This document shows, piece by piece, positions 1 through 5,564 of a DNA stretch of 7,130 nt. Under the pieces are notes generated by a model. It saw only the letters and a list, made by a program, of their open reading frames with translations, did not search any database and was not told the DNA's origin. A program made the translations under genes and the position numbers. The first letter of the stretch is position 1. Each line of letters begins with the position of its first letter. Origin of the DNA: Spirochaetaceae bacterium (lineage in GTDB: Bacteria; Spirochaetota; Spirochaetia; Treponematales; Treponemataceae); assembly GCA_031290725.1 (NCBI GenBank), contig JAITMZ010000104.1, forward strand, positions 1 to 7,130, read 5' to 3'.

Positions 1-567
1 CAGGCCCGATTTTTTAATCTCATTGATAATCCCCTGGGGGGACATCTCAAACAGCGCCTTTTCCAGCGCCGCATAGCCGTTTCGCCCGATATAGTCTTCG
101 ATATGCTCCGGCGCGATGATGCCGCAATTTCGTAAAACCACCCGCTGCTGCTTTTTGTAAAACGCGATATCCTCATCGGCGCCGGGTTTTTTGTCCTTGT
201 CGTACAGGAGCCGCGTCACTTCCCGGCCATTCAAGATATGCTCACTGATGATCTCTGCTGCGTCCCCAGGCTTCACCTCTACATAGAAGCTGTCCTCGGG
301 ATACACTTTGACGATGGGACCCTTTTCGCAAAATCCGAAGCAGCCGGTTTTTATGACCTGCACCTGGTCTGCCGCGCCTTGTTTTTTCGCCTCTTCCAGC
401 AAATTGTCGTATATCAGGGCGGACGCGCTGGACTCGCAGGCTGTTCCGCCGCACACGAAGATGTACCGTTCCTTTTGTCCGGTTTTGCCGGTGCGGGTGC
501 GCTTTTCTATCTGCGGTGTCAGACCGGCCCTCAGTTTTTGCAGGCCCTCCACAGTCAGTCTTGTCAT
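1..567 (-). CDS. NuoF/HydB-type NADH-binding FMN flavoprotein subunit (N-terminal part; gene continues past the left edge)
   Basis: Only the first 189 codons lie inside the window, with no stop before position 1. After a short leader helix (MTRLTVEGLQKLR) comes a thioredoxin-like [2Fe-2S] domain, about residues 34-122, with ligand pairs C39-x4-C44 and C76-x3-C80. The stretch after it (FYKKQQRVVLRNCG, about 137-149) and the final IINEIKKSGL are typical of NuoF/HydB/HndC just before the RGRGGAGF NADH/FMN loop, which should start immediately outside the window. Family members oxidise or reduce NAD(H) at FMN in the cytoplasm and, with a NuoE/HydC partner, form the bifurcating core of HydABC-type enzymes. 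The ATG at 567 has an AGGGGAG Shine-Dalgarno 5 nt upstream and lies 12 nt after the nfnB stop, so it is cotranscribed. The N-terminal thioredoxin domain favours the hydrogenase/formate dehydrogenase/Stn type over complex I NuoF. Which of these it belongs to cannot be decided without the downstream genes. Confidence 0.92.
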   Translation of the reverse strand, partial: MTRLTVEGLQKLRAGLTPQIEKRTRTGKTGQKERYIFVCGGTACESSASALIYDNLLEEAKKQGAADQVQVIKTGCFGFCEKGPIVKVYPEDSFYVEVKPGDAAEIISEHILNGREVTRLLYDKDKKPGADEDIAFYKKQQRVVLRNCGIIAPEHIEDYIGRNGYAALEKALFEMSPQGIINEIKKSGL

Positions 568-579
568 GTTTTCTCCCCT

Positions 580-2010
580 TTATATAAAAGCTGTTGATTC
601 GCCCAAAATCATCTTGTCAATGGCCGAAGCGGCGCTTTTGCCCGCCCCCATCGCCAGTATCACCGTGGCCGCCCCGGTAACCGCGTCGCCGCCGGCATAC
701 ACTCGGTCCCGGGAAGTTTTGCCGGTGGCCTCGTCGGCGATGATGCCTCCCCATTTTTGAGTTTCCAGACCCGATGTGGTGGATTTGATCAGCGGATTGG
801 GCGACGTACCGATGGCCATGACCACCGTGTCCACCTCAAGGTCAAATTCGCTTCCCGGCTGAACCACCGGCCGGGCGCGGCCCGATGCGTCCGGTTCGCC
901 CAGCGCCATCGTTTGGCAGGTGATGGACGTGACCCAGCCATTTCTGGGGTCCCGGGGGTCGTCGGGGTTTGTATAGCCGCCGATACTTACCGGGTTGGTC
1001 AGAAATTTGAAGGCGATGCCCTCTTCCCTAGCGTGTTCCACCTCCTCGGCACGGGCGGGAAGCTCTTTTTCCGTGCGGCGGTATACAATGGTCACCTGGG
1101 CACCCAGCCGGAGGGCACAGCGGGCCGCATCCATGGCCACATTACCGCCGCCCACCACCGCCACTTTTTTGCCGTGAAAAATCGGGGTGTCGCTGTCGTC
1201 CCGGTAGGCCTTCATTAAATTGACGCGGGTGAGAAACTCATTAGCGGAATACACGCCGTTCAGGTTTTCACCGGGGATGTTCATAAACGTGGGCAGCCCC
1301 GCCCCGGAGCCGATGAACACCGCCTCGAAGCCCTGGCTGCCCAGCAGCTCGTCCACGGTGAGACTTTTTCCGATGATCGCGTTGGTGACGATTTCCACCC
1401 CCAGGTCTTTTAACCCCTGGATTTCCCGTTGGACAATCGCTTTGGGAAGCCGAAATTCGGGGATGCCGTAGACCAGCACGCCGCCCTCCCGGTGCAGAGC
1501 TTCAAAAATCGTGACACCATAGCCTTTTTTCGCCAAAGTGCCCGCGCAGGCCAATCCCGAAGGCCCTGATCCAATGACCGCGACCCGGCGGCCATTGGAC
1601 GTGGGCCGTTGTACAGGAACAGCGGGCACGGCGTTGTGCGCGTCCGCGGCGAACCGTTCCAGCCTGCCGATTCCCACCGGTTCGCCCTTGATGCCCCGGA
1701 CACACTTGCCCTCGCATTGGCTTTCTTGGGGGCACACCCGCCCGCAGATCGCCGGGAGCGCGTTATATTCAGTGATGACGCTGTAGGCCTTTTCAAAATC
1801 TCCGGCGGCGATTTGGCCTATAAAGGCCGGAATGTCGATATTTACCGGACATTTATCCACACAGGGTTTATTTTTGCACTTGAGGCAGCGCTGGGCTTCG
1901 TCAATGGCCTGCTCCCTGGTATAGCCCAGGGACACCTCTTTGAAATTCCGGCTCCGTACCGACGGTTCCTGAACAGGCATCTCGTTTTTTTTGAGGGACA
2001 TATTAGGCAT
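580..2010 (-). CDS. nfnB: NfnB: large subunit of NADH-dependent ferredoxin:NADP+ oxidoreductase (GltD-like)
   Basis: This 476-residue protein is close to the usual NfnB length. An N-terminal Fe-S domain carries C42-x2-C45-x4-C50-x3-C54 and C89-x3-C93-x5-C99-x3-C103, enough for two [4Fe-4S] clusters. The glutamate in GRLERF (E118) is a likely non-cysteine ligand by analogy with studied Nfn and GltD proteins. Two Rossmann motifs follow: GSGPSG (147-152) for the bifurcating FAD and GGGNVAMD (287-294) for NADPH, with YRRTEKELPAR (310-320) suited to the 2'-phosphate. GGDAVTGAA (440-448) closes the FAD site. In known Nfn the FAD here splits NADPH electrons between ferredoxin and the NfnA flavin, or runs in reverse. 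Automatic annotation often calls this family NADPH-dependent glutamate synthase (gltA/gltD), but no glutamate synthase large subunit is present and nfnA is immediately upstream. The start is set by TAATG, where the nfnA stop and this ATG share one base, with GGAGG 7 nt upstream. It lacks the NuoG-like N-terminal domain of StnC. Confidence 0.93.
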   Translation of the reverse strand: MPNMSLKKNEMPVQEPSVRSRNFKEVSLGYTREQAIDEAQRCLKCKNKPCVDKCPVNIDIPAFIGQIAAGDFEKAYSVITEYNALPAICGRVCPQESQCEGKCVRGIKGEPVGIGRLERFAADAHNAVPAVPVQRPTSNGRRVAVIGSGPSGLACAGTLAKKGYGVTIFEALHREGGVLVYGIPEFRLPKAIVQREIQGLKDLGVEIVTNAIIGKSLTVDELLGSQGFEAVFIGSGAGLPTFMNIPGENLNGVYSANEFLTRVNLMKAYRDDSDTPIFHGKKVAVVGGGNVAMDAARCALRLGAQVTIVYRRTEKELPARAEEVEHAREEGIAFKFLTNPVSIGGYTNPDDPRDPRNGWVTSITCQTMALGEPDASGRARPVVQPGSEFDLEVDTVVMAIGTSPNPLIKSTTSGLETQKWGGIIADEATGKTSRDRVYAGGDAVTGAATVILAMGAGKSAASAIDKMILGESTAFI

Positions 2011-2849
2011 TATTTCGCCTCCTGTTTGAGCAAATTACACACACCCCGATGGGCTTTGCTTTCAAAGGGTTTATAAATAGATCCCCTGGACAGGGCTTCG
2101 GCGAAATCCACCTGATGACCGTCGAAATCCGGACCGTCCACGCAGGCAAACCGGGTCTTGCCGCCCACGGTGAGGCGGCAGCAGCCGCACATACCCGTGC
2201 CGTCGATCATGATGGGGTTCATGCTCACGGTGGTTTTTATGTTATATGGCTTTGTGGCGGCGCAGACAAACTTCATCATCACTAGGGGTCCGATGGCGAT
2301 CACCTCGTCGTATTTTTCCCCGGCGTCGATGAGTTTTTTGAGGGCATCGGTGACCAGCCCCTTGGTGCCGTAACTGCCGTCGTCGGTCATCATCACGAAG
2401 GTACCGGCCACGGCCCTGAATTCATTCTCCAGTATCACCAAATCCCGGGAACGAAACCCCGTGATGCCGTGGACCGCCGCGCCCAGTTCATGAAACCGTT
2501 TCGCCACCGGCAGCGCGATGGCGCATCCTACTCCGCCGCCCACAATAGCAACCTTTTTGGCCGAACAGTCCGAAGGCTGCCCCAGCGGCCCGGCGAAGTC
2601 GGCGATGTAATCCCCGGTTTTGAGGCGGTTGAGTTTCTCCGTGGTGGCCCCCACAATCTGAAAAATGATCGTCACCAAACCCTTTTGGCGGTCGTAATCC
2701 GCCACAGTGAGGGGAATTCGCTCACCCTCAACATCCACCCGCAGGATGATAAACTGACCGGGCTGCGCTTTTTTTGCCACCAAGGGCGCGTATACCTCCA
2801 TCAAGGTTACCGTAGGGTTCAATGCCTGTTTCCGCATGATCTGTACCAT
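2010..2849 (-). CDS. nfnA: NfnA: small FAD/[2Fe-2S] subunit of NADH-dependent ferredoxin:NADP+ oxidoreductase
   Basis: This 279-residue protein belongs to the ferredoxin-NADP+ reductase superfamily close to PyrK and SudB. A beta-barrel FAD domain occupies about residues 1-95 with the RIPLT flavin motif at 44-48. The NAD-binding domain starts at VAIVGGGVGCA (100-110). Near the C-terminus a [2Fe-2S] site has the pattern D216-x4-C221-x2-C224-x11-C236. An aspartate as first ligand with this same spacing is what I recall from the Thermotoga NfnA structure, and it separates NfnA from PyrK, which has four cysteines. In Nfn this subunit binds NADH and passes electrons to or from the NfnB FAD. AAGGAAGG lies 5 nt before the ATG at 2849. 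The gene sits 50 nt after the NuoE/HydC stop and overlaps nfnB by one base, which suggests coupled translation of the two partners. A PyrK role is unlikely because pyrD is absent and a GltD-like partner is present. Confidence 0.93.
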   Translation of the reverse strand: MVQIMRKQALNPTVTLMEVYAPLVAKKAQPGQFIILRVDVEGERIPLTVADYDRQKGLVTIIFQIVGATTEKLNRLKTGDYIADFAGPLGQPSDCSAKKVAIVGGGVGCAIALPVAKRFHELGAAVHGITGFRSRDLVILENEFRAVAGTFVMMTDDGSYGTKGLVTDALKKLIDAGEKYDEVIAIGPLVMMKFVCAATKPYNIKTTVSMNPIMIDGTGMCGCCRLTVGGKTRFACVDGPDFDGHQVDFAEALSRGSIYKPFESKAHRGVCNLLKQEAK

Positions 2850-2899
2850 AAAAACCTTCCTTAAATCTTCCGTGAAAAATTGTATTCGTATATCCCAGC

Positions 2900-3379
2900 C
2901 TATTGGGCGAACTGGTTAATAATGCCTCGAATGTCGGCGCGCTTCAGTTTGCCGTACACCGCACCGTTCACGGTAATCACCGGAGCCAGGCCGCAGCAAC
3001 CCACACAACGCACGGACTCCACGGAAAACTTCCCGTCCGCCGTGGTGGTTTCGCCGTCCTTCAGACCCAGGATTGACCGGGTTTCGTCGTACAAGTCCTG
3101 ACCGTCCTTCAGGTAGCAGGCAGTTCCCAGACACACGCTGATACGATTTTTGCCGGGCTTCACGGTTTTGAAAAAATGGTAAAACGAAATGACCCCGTAG
3201 ATTTTCGCCAGAGGGACCCCCGTGCGTCTTGACACTTCCCTAGCGGCATATTCGGAGATATACCCTTGTTCTTCCTGCACCTTGTGCAGAATCATGATTA
3301 AATTACCCGGTTTTTTTTCCCACTCGTCGATGAACGAATTGAGTTCATCGGAAAAACAAACACGTACACCATCAATCAT
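2900..3379 (-). CDS. NuoE/HydC-type thioredoxin-like [2Fe-2S] subunit
   Basis: The 159-residue product matches the usual length of NuoE, HydC and HndA. An N-terminal helical region contains the conserved segments GYISEYAAREVSRRTGVP and IYGVISFYHFF. The C-terminal thioredoxin-like fold holds ligands C83-x4-C88 and C125-x3-C129, plus an extra cysteine at 128 (CVGCCGLAP). In HydABC-like and Stn enzymes it relays electrons next to the FMN of the NuoF/HydB subunit. That partner is three genes downstream here, with nfnA and nfnB in between. I chose the ATG at 3379 because GTGAGG lies 6 nt upstream and the predicted transcript begins near 3395. An in-frame GTG at 3391 would leave about four bases of leader and would consume the Shine-Dalgarno. 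The stop is TAG at 2902-2900. It is the first gene of the operon. Confidence 0.92.
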   Translation of the reverse strand: MIDGVRVCFSDELNSFIDEWEKKPGNLIMILHKVQEEQGYISEYAAREVSRRTGVPLAKIYGVISFYHFFKTVKPGKNRISVCLGTACYLKDGQDLYDETRSILGLKDGETTTADGKFSVESVRCVGCCGLAPVITVNGAVYGKLKRADIRGIINQFAQ

Positions 3380-3401
3380 GCGCAACCTCACTTAACAAAA
3401 A

Positions 3402-3430
3402 ATTATAGTACACTTGGGGGAAAAAACCAA
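3402..3430 (-). promoter_or_regulatory. Sigma-70-like promoter of the NuoE-nfnAB-NuoF operon
   Basis: On the minus strand a perfect TATAAT -10 box occupies 3407-3402. Exactly 17 nt upstream is TTGGTT (3430-3425), a weak -35 that matches TTGACA at three of six positions. The predicted start site is near 3395, giving a leader of about 16 nt with GTGAGG before the ATG at 3379. The -35 box overlaps the T-tract of the preceding gene's terminator. The weak -35 may mean activator dependence, but no operator is evident. Confidence 0.6.
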
Positions 3431-3458
3431 CATACCCCGCCGCAAGCAGCGGGGTATG
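3421..3458 (-). terminator. Rho-independent terminator of the PUR-domain gene
   Basis: A perfect 10-bp stem (CATACCCCGC at 3431-3440 with GCGGGGTATG at 3449-3458) encloses the 8-nt loop 3441-3448. Read on the minus strand it is followed after four bases by six T (3426-3421). On the plus strand no T-run follows, so it acts leftward and closes the PUR transcript 26 nt after the stop codon. Confidence 0.85.
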
Positions 3459-3483
3459 AAACCCTCGCCGCGAATCAAGGAAC

Positions 3484-3870
3484 TCATTTTTTGGACACCA
3501 CGTGAACCCGACCGGTGCGCTTAGGCACGTCCGCGCCATCGCCGGCAATGGCCGGGGGTGCGGAACTGCGGGGCGGGGCGGTACCGCCAAAACCCCGGGG
3601 ATGATCGGGGTTGGCAATGCGTTTTGCCTTGGTGCGGGTCTTCCGGTCCTTGTCCACAAAGGACAGGGCGTCGTCCAGACCCCGAAAAAATTCCGGCATA
3701 TCATCAGCAAAAAGCACGATGTCCCGGCGCTCAAAGTCTTCGCCGTTCCTGCTTTTGCTTTCCACAATCTGCAAAAATACGTCCCCCGTCCTATTTTCCT
3801 TCACGTTGAAAAAATAAGCCCGGTTTTCCAGCACCACCTTGGTGGTGTACAATTCGCCGCGCATTCCCAT
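3484..3870 (-). CDS. PUR-domain DNA/RNA-binding protein (DUF3276 / BpuR-like)
   Basis: A 128-residue protein. Residues 4-39 (RGELYTTKVVLENRAYFFNV onward, ending IVESKS) form the beta-sheet of a PUR repeat. ERRDIVLFADDMPEF and GLDDALSFVDKD (about 47-74) give its last strand and amphipathic helix. PUR repeats bind single-stranded nucleic acid and pair into dimers; in Borrelia the homologue BpuR binds DNA and RNA, including its own message. Residues 75-128 are a low-complexity tail rich in K, R, P and G, probably disordered, that ends in KRTGRVHVVSKK. The frame stays open upstream to 4017, but I set the start at the ATG at 3870: AGGGGAG lies 6 nt upstream, family members begin MGxRGE, and the extra 49 residues show no family resemblance. 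A second ATG at 3864 is possible. The gene has its own promoter and terminator, so it appears monocistronic. The family assignment is from remembered sequence patterns; the cellular role here is unknown. Confidence 0.85.
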   Translation of the reverse strand: MGMRGELYTTKVVLENRAYFFNVKENRTGDVFLQIVESKSRNGEDFERRDIVLFADDMPEFFRGLDDALSFVDKDRKTRTKAKRIANPDHPRGFGGTAPPRSSAPPAIAGDGADVPKRTGRVHVVSKK

Positions 3871-4067
3871 TTGACGCTCCCCTAGCAGCCTGCCGCTCTT
3901 GTGAATTTTCGTACCTCTCAGGTGCAAAAATTCCCGAAGGCACCGCATGACGAGTTTGCAAGGTAAAATTTTACGGTAACCCGCAAAATTCACCATCCCT
4001 AGGCTAAAGCCCGACAAACTCCTAGTGTAGTAATAGCCGCATATTTTCAGTGCAATTCAGACACCTT
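3871..4067 (-). promoter_or_regulatory. Long, structured 5' leader of the PUR-domain gene
   Basis: From the predicted start site near 4067 to the ATG at 3870 there are about 195 nt of untranslated RNA, unlike the short leaders predicted for the other promoters here. It contains a 7-bp long-range pairing (GAGTTTG at 3952-3958 with CAAACTC at 4015-4021) that encloses a perfect 12-nt palindrome GTAAAATTTTAC (3963-3974) and a small GGC-TAAA-GCC repeat (4002-4011). Closer to the gene, GGTGC (3921-3925) can pair with GCACC (3940-3944). No known riboswitch class is recognised. Autoregulation by the PUR protein is a plausible role, because BpuR of Borrelia binds its own mRNA, but this is inference. 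Confidence 0.45.
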
Positions 4068-4073
4068 TTCAAT

Positions 4074-4102
4074 ATTATCGCATATTTTTATAATCCTGTC
4101 AA
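4074..4102 (-). promoter_or_regulatory. Strong sigma-70-like promoter of the PUR-domain gene
   Basis: On the minus strand TTGACA (4102-4097) is a perfect -35 box, followed after 17 nt by GATAAT (4079-4074), a five-of-six -10 box. The spacer is AT-rich. The predicted start is near 4067. This is the best promoter in the window and suggests high basal transcription. The rest of 4103-4186, up to the carA stop, holds no gene and only the inverted repeat listed separately. Confidence 0.75.
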
Positions 4103-4145
4103 CCCCAACGGAAGACACCTCGAAAAAATATGCAGTTTATTGGAG

Positions 4146-4182
4146 AAACAACATTCCCCTCCTTCTTGCGGCGGAGTTGTTT
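4146..4182 (-). terminator. Inverted repeat after carA, weak candidate terminator
   Basis: AAACAAC (4146-4152) and GTTGTTT (4176-4182) form a 7-bp AT-rich stem, and an inner CTCC/GGAG pairing is possible. It begins 4 nt after the carA stop on the minus strand. No T-run follows directly in that direction; the nearest is six T at about 4129-4124. In the plus direction ATTTTT follows, but no plus-strand gene precedes it. It may instead protect the carA 3' end or do nothing. Confidence 0.3.
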
Positions 4183-4186
4183 ATTT

Positions 4187-5383
4187 TTAATTTGCCGCTG
4201 CATCATCCAGGAAGCCGTCGATCAGGTGCTCCGTGTCCCGGGGGCCGGGGCAGCCTTCGGGGTGAAACTGTACGGCCCGGAAGGGCGACGTGACGGAGCG
4301 GATGCCCTCCACGGTGCCGTCGTTGGCGTTGGTGAACCATACCTCCCAGCCTTTGGGCAGGGTTTCGGGACGCACCGCGTAGCCGTGGTTCTGGCTGGTG
4401 ATGTAACAGCGCCTGGTTCCCACCTCCACGCAGGGCTGGTTCTGCCCACGGTGGCCGTAGGGCAGCTTATAGGTGTCCGCGCCGGCTGCCAGGGCCATAA
4501 TCTGCACCCCCAGGCAGATGCCGAAGATGGGTTTACCCAGGGTGAATGCCCGGCGCACCAGGGCGATGGTTTTGCCGCAGGTCTTGGGGTCCCCGGGGCC
4601 GTTGGACAGAAAAAGGCCGTCGTAGTCTATGCCCGTCAGGTCGTGATTCCAGGGTACCCGGATCACGGTGGCACCCCGGGCGAGCAAGCACCGCAATATA
4701 TTCGCCTTCGCCCCACAATCCACGAGTACGACACGGCATTCCCGCCGCGCCGCCATTGATTCAAGCGGAAGGGATTCATGCTCCGCCTCTTGCGGCGAAA
4801 AAGGGGCGTAAAAGCCCGATTGCACTTTGGGGGGGGTGGGATAATAGGTACGCACCCCAGGGGGAGACACATCGGCCACGGGGTTGGGGATGACACCGGA
4901 ATCGATGGCCACATCGCCGGAGCCCTGGGTAACGATTTTGCCCCGCATCACCCCGCGCTCCCGGAGGCGCAGCGTGAGGGAGCGTGTGTCGATCCCGCAG
5001 ATGCCGGGCACGTTGTTTTGGGCCAACCAGGTAGACAGGTCGGTAGTGGACTCGTAGTGGCTCGGCTCACCGCACAGTTCCGCCACGACGAACCCCGCCG
5101 CCTGCACCCGGTGGGACTCAAAGTGCACCGGAATACCCTGGCTGTCCACCACCGGCGCGGCGGTGCGTTTGTTCAGGGGTACGCCATAATTTCCCACCAG
5201 CGGGTAGGCGCTCACCAGGATTTGCCCCCGGAAGCTGGGATCCGTGAGAGCTTGGGGATAGCCGGTCATCCCCGTGGTGAATACCACTTCCCCGGTGCCG
5301 GAGATGGGCTTGCCGAAGGACCAGCCGGAATATGCTGACCCGTCTTCCAGTACCAGCCTGGCCGTCAATAATCGTTGTTCCAT
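4187..5383 (-). CDS. carA: Carbamoyl-phosphate synthetase small (glutaminase) subunit
   Basis: The 398-residue product, slightly longer than the 382 of E. coli CarA, hydrolyses glutamine and passes ammonia to CarB to make carbamoyl phosphate for pyrimidine and arginine synthesis. The N-terminal CPSase small-chain domain begins ARLVLEDGSAYSGWSFG and includes GEVVFTTGMTGYPQALTDPS. After a variable linker (about 170-215) comes a class I glutamine amidotransferase domain with SNGPGDP (260-266), the nucleophile C290 in GICLG, and H374/E376 in QFHPEG. All catalytic residues are intact. I use the ATG at 5383: GGGAG and AAGGAA precede it, the protein then begins where CarA normally does, and the promoter at 5408-5436 places the mRNA start near 5401. 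A farther in-frame ATG at 5444-5446 lies upstream of that promoter and would add an unrelated 21-residue extension. carB is not adjacent downstream, where the PUR gene follows. The leader of about 17 nt leaves no room for PyrR-type attenuation. Confidence 0.96.
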   Translation of the reverse strand: MEQRLLTARLVLEDGSAYSGWSFGKPISGTGEVVFTTGMTGYPQALTDPSFRGQILVSAYPLVGNYGVPLNKRTAAPVVDSQGIPVHFESHRVQAAGFVVAELCGEPSHYESTTDLSTWLAQNNVPGICGIDTRSLTLRLRERGVMRGKIVTQGSGDVAIDSGVIPNPVADVSPPGVRTYYPTPPKVQSGFYAPFSPQEAEHESLPLESMAARRECRVVLVDCGAKANILRCLLARGATVIRVPWNHDLTGIDYDGLFLSNGPGDPKTCGKTIALVRRAFTLGKPIFGICLGVQIMALAAGADTYKLPYGHRGQNQPCVEVGTRRCYITSQNHGYAVRPETLPKGWEVWFTNANDGTVEGIRSVTSPFRAVQFHPEGCPGPRDTEHLIDGFLDDAAAN

Positions 5384-5407
5384 TGTCTCCCGTTTCCTTA
5401 TTAAAAT

Positions 5408-5436
5408 AGTATACAGCAAAACGAAAACACTTGCAA
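5408..5436 (-). promoter_or_regulatory. Sigma-70-like promoter of carA
   Basis: On the minus strand TTGCAA (5436-5431) and TATACT (5413-5408, five of six to consensus) are separated by 17 nt. The predicted start is near 5401, leaving about 17 nt with a GGGAG ribosome site before the ATG at 5383. The same TTGCAA -35 sequence is used by the divergent M20 promoter. Confidence 0.65.
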
Positions 5437-5472
5437 GACGCCGCATCGAAAAACTCAGTTGGGGAAGCGCTG

Positions 5473-5495
5473 ATTTAATCGGCCGGCGGTTAAAT
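5473..5495. repeat. Imperfect 23-nt palindrome in the carA/M20 intergenic region
   Basis: ATTTAA (5473-5478) is mirrored by TTAAAT (5490-5495) around a GC-rich centre. Nearby TAATCA and TGATT words (5501-5515) add partial symmetry. It lies 36 nt upstream of the carA -35 box and 34 nt upstream of the M20 -35 box, so it could be a shared operator. With only six perfect outer pairs it could also be chance. Confidence 0.25.
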
Positions 5496-5529
5496 TTCCT
5501 TAATCAACAGTGATTCCCTACAGGTGCTC

Positions 5530-5558
5530 TTGCAATATTCTCCGGATTGTGATATATT
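5530..5558 (+). promoter_or_regulatory. Promoter of the M20 hydrolase gene, positioned for a leaderless mRNA
   Basis: TTGCAA (5530-5535) and TATATT (5553-5558) are separated by exactly 17 nt. Counting seven bases from the end of the -10 box puts the transcription start at 5565, which is the A of an ATG. No Shine-Dalgarno is recognisable upstream of either ATG (5559 or 5565); the closest purine-rich stretch, in CTCCGGATTG, matches poorly and would lie upstream of the start site. Confidence 0.55.
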
Positions 5559-5564
5559 ATGTAT

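Noticed and set aside
238..760. Plus-strand open frames over the NuoF and nfnB genes (for example 238-597 and 308-760)
   Set aside because: They lie antisense to well-supported proteins with intact Fe-S and nucleotide motifs, have no ribosome site, and their translations show no recognisable domain.
580..2010. Reading the GltD-like gene as glutamate synthase
   Set aside because: No glutamate synthase large subunit is present, and the one-base overlap with an NfnA-type gene fits the Nfn transhydrogenase.
2010..2849. Reading the NfnA gene as dihydroorotate dehydrogenase electron-transfer subunit (PyrK), suggested by the nearby carA
   Set aside because: No pyrD is present, the cluster motif begins with aspartate rather than cysteine, and the gene is in the redox operon rather than with carA.
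2850..2899. Internal promoter before nfnA (TACAAT-like box)
   Set aside because: No acceptable -35 lies 16-18 nt upstream, and the 50-nt gap contains a normal ribosome site, so simple operon transcription explains it.
3871..4017. A 49-residue N-terminal extension of the PUR protein starting at 4017
   Set aside because: The ATG at 3870 has a good ribosome site and the expected family N-terminus, and the extension lacks family similarity and falls in the inverted-repeat leader.
4130..5338. Long plus-strand frames opposite carA (4130-4759, 4778-5338)
   Set aside because: They are shadows of a GC-rich gene. The minus-strand frame encodes a complete CarA with all catalytic residues, and the plus-strand translations resemble no family.
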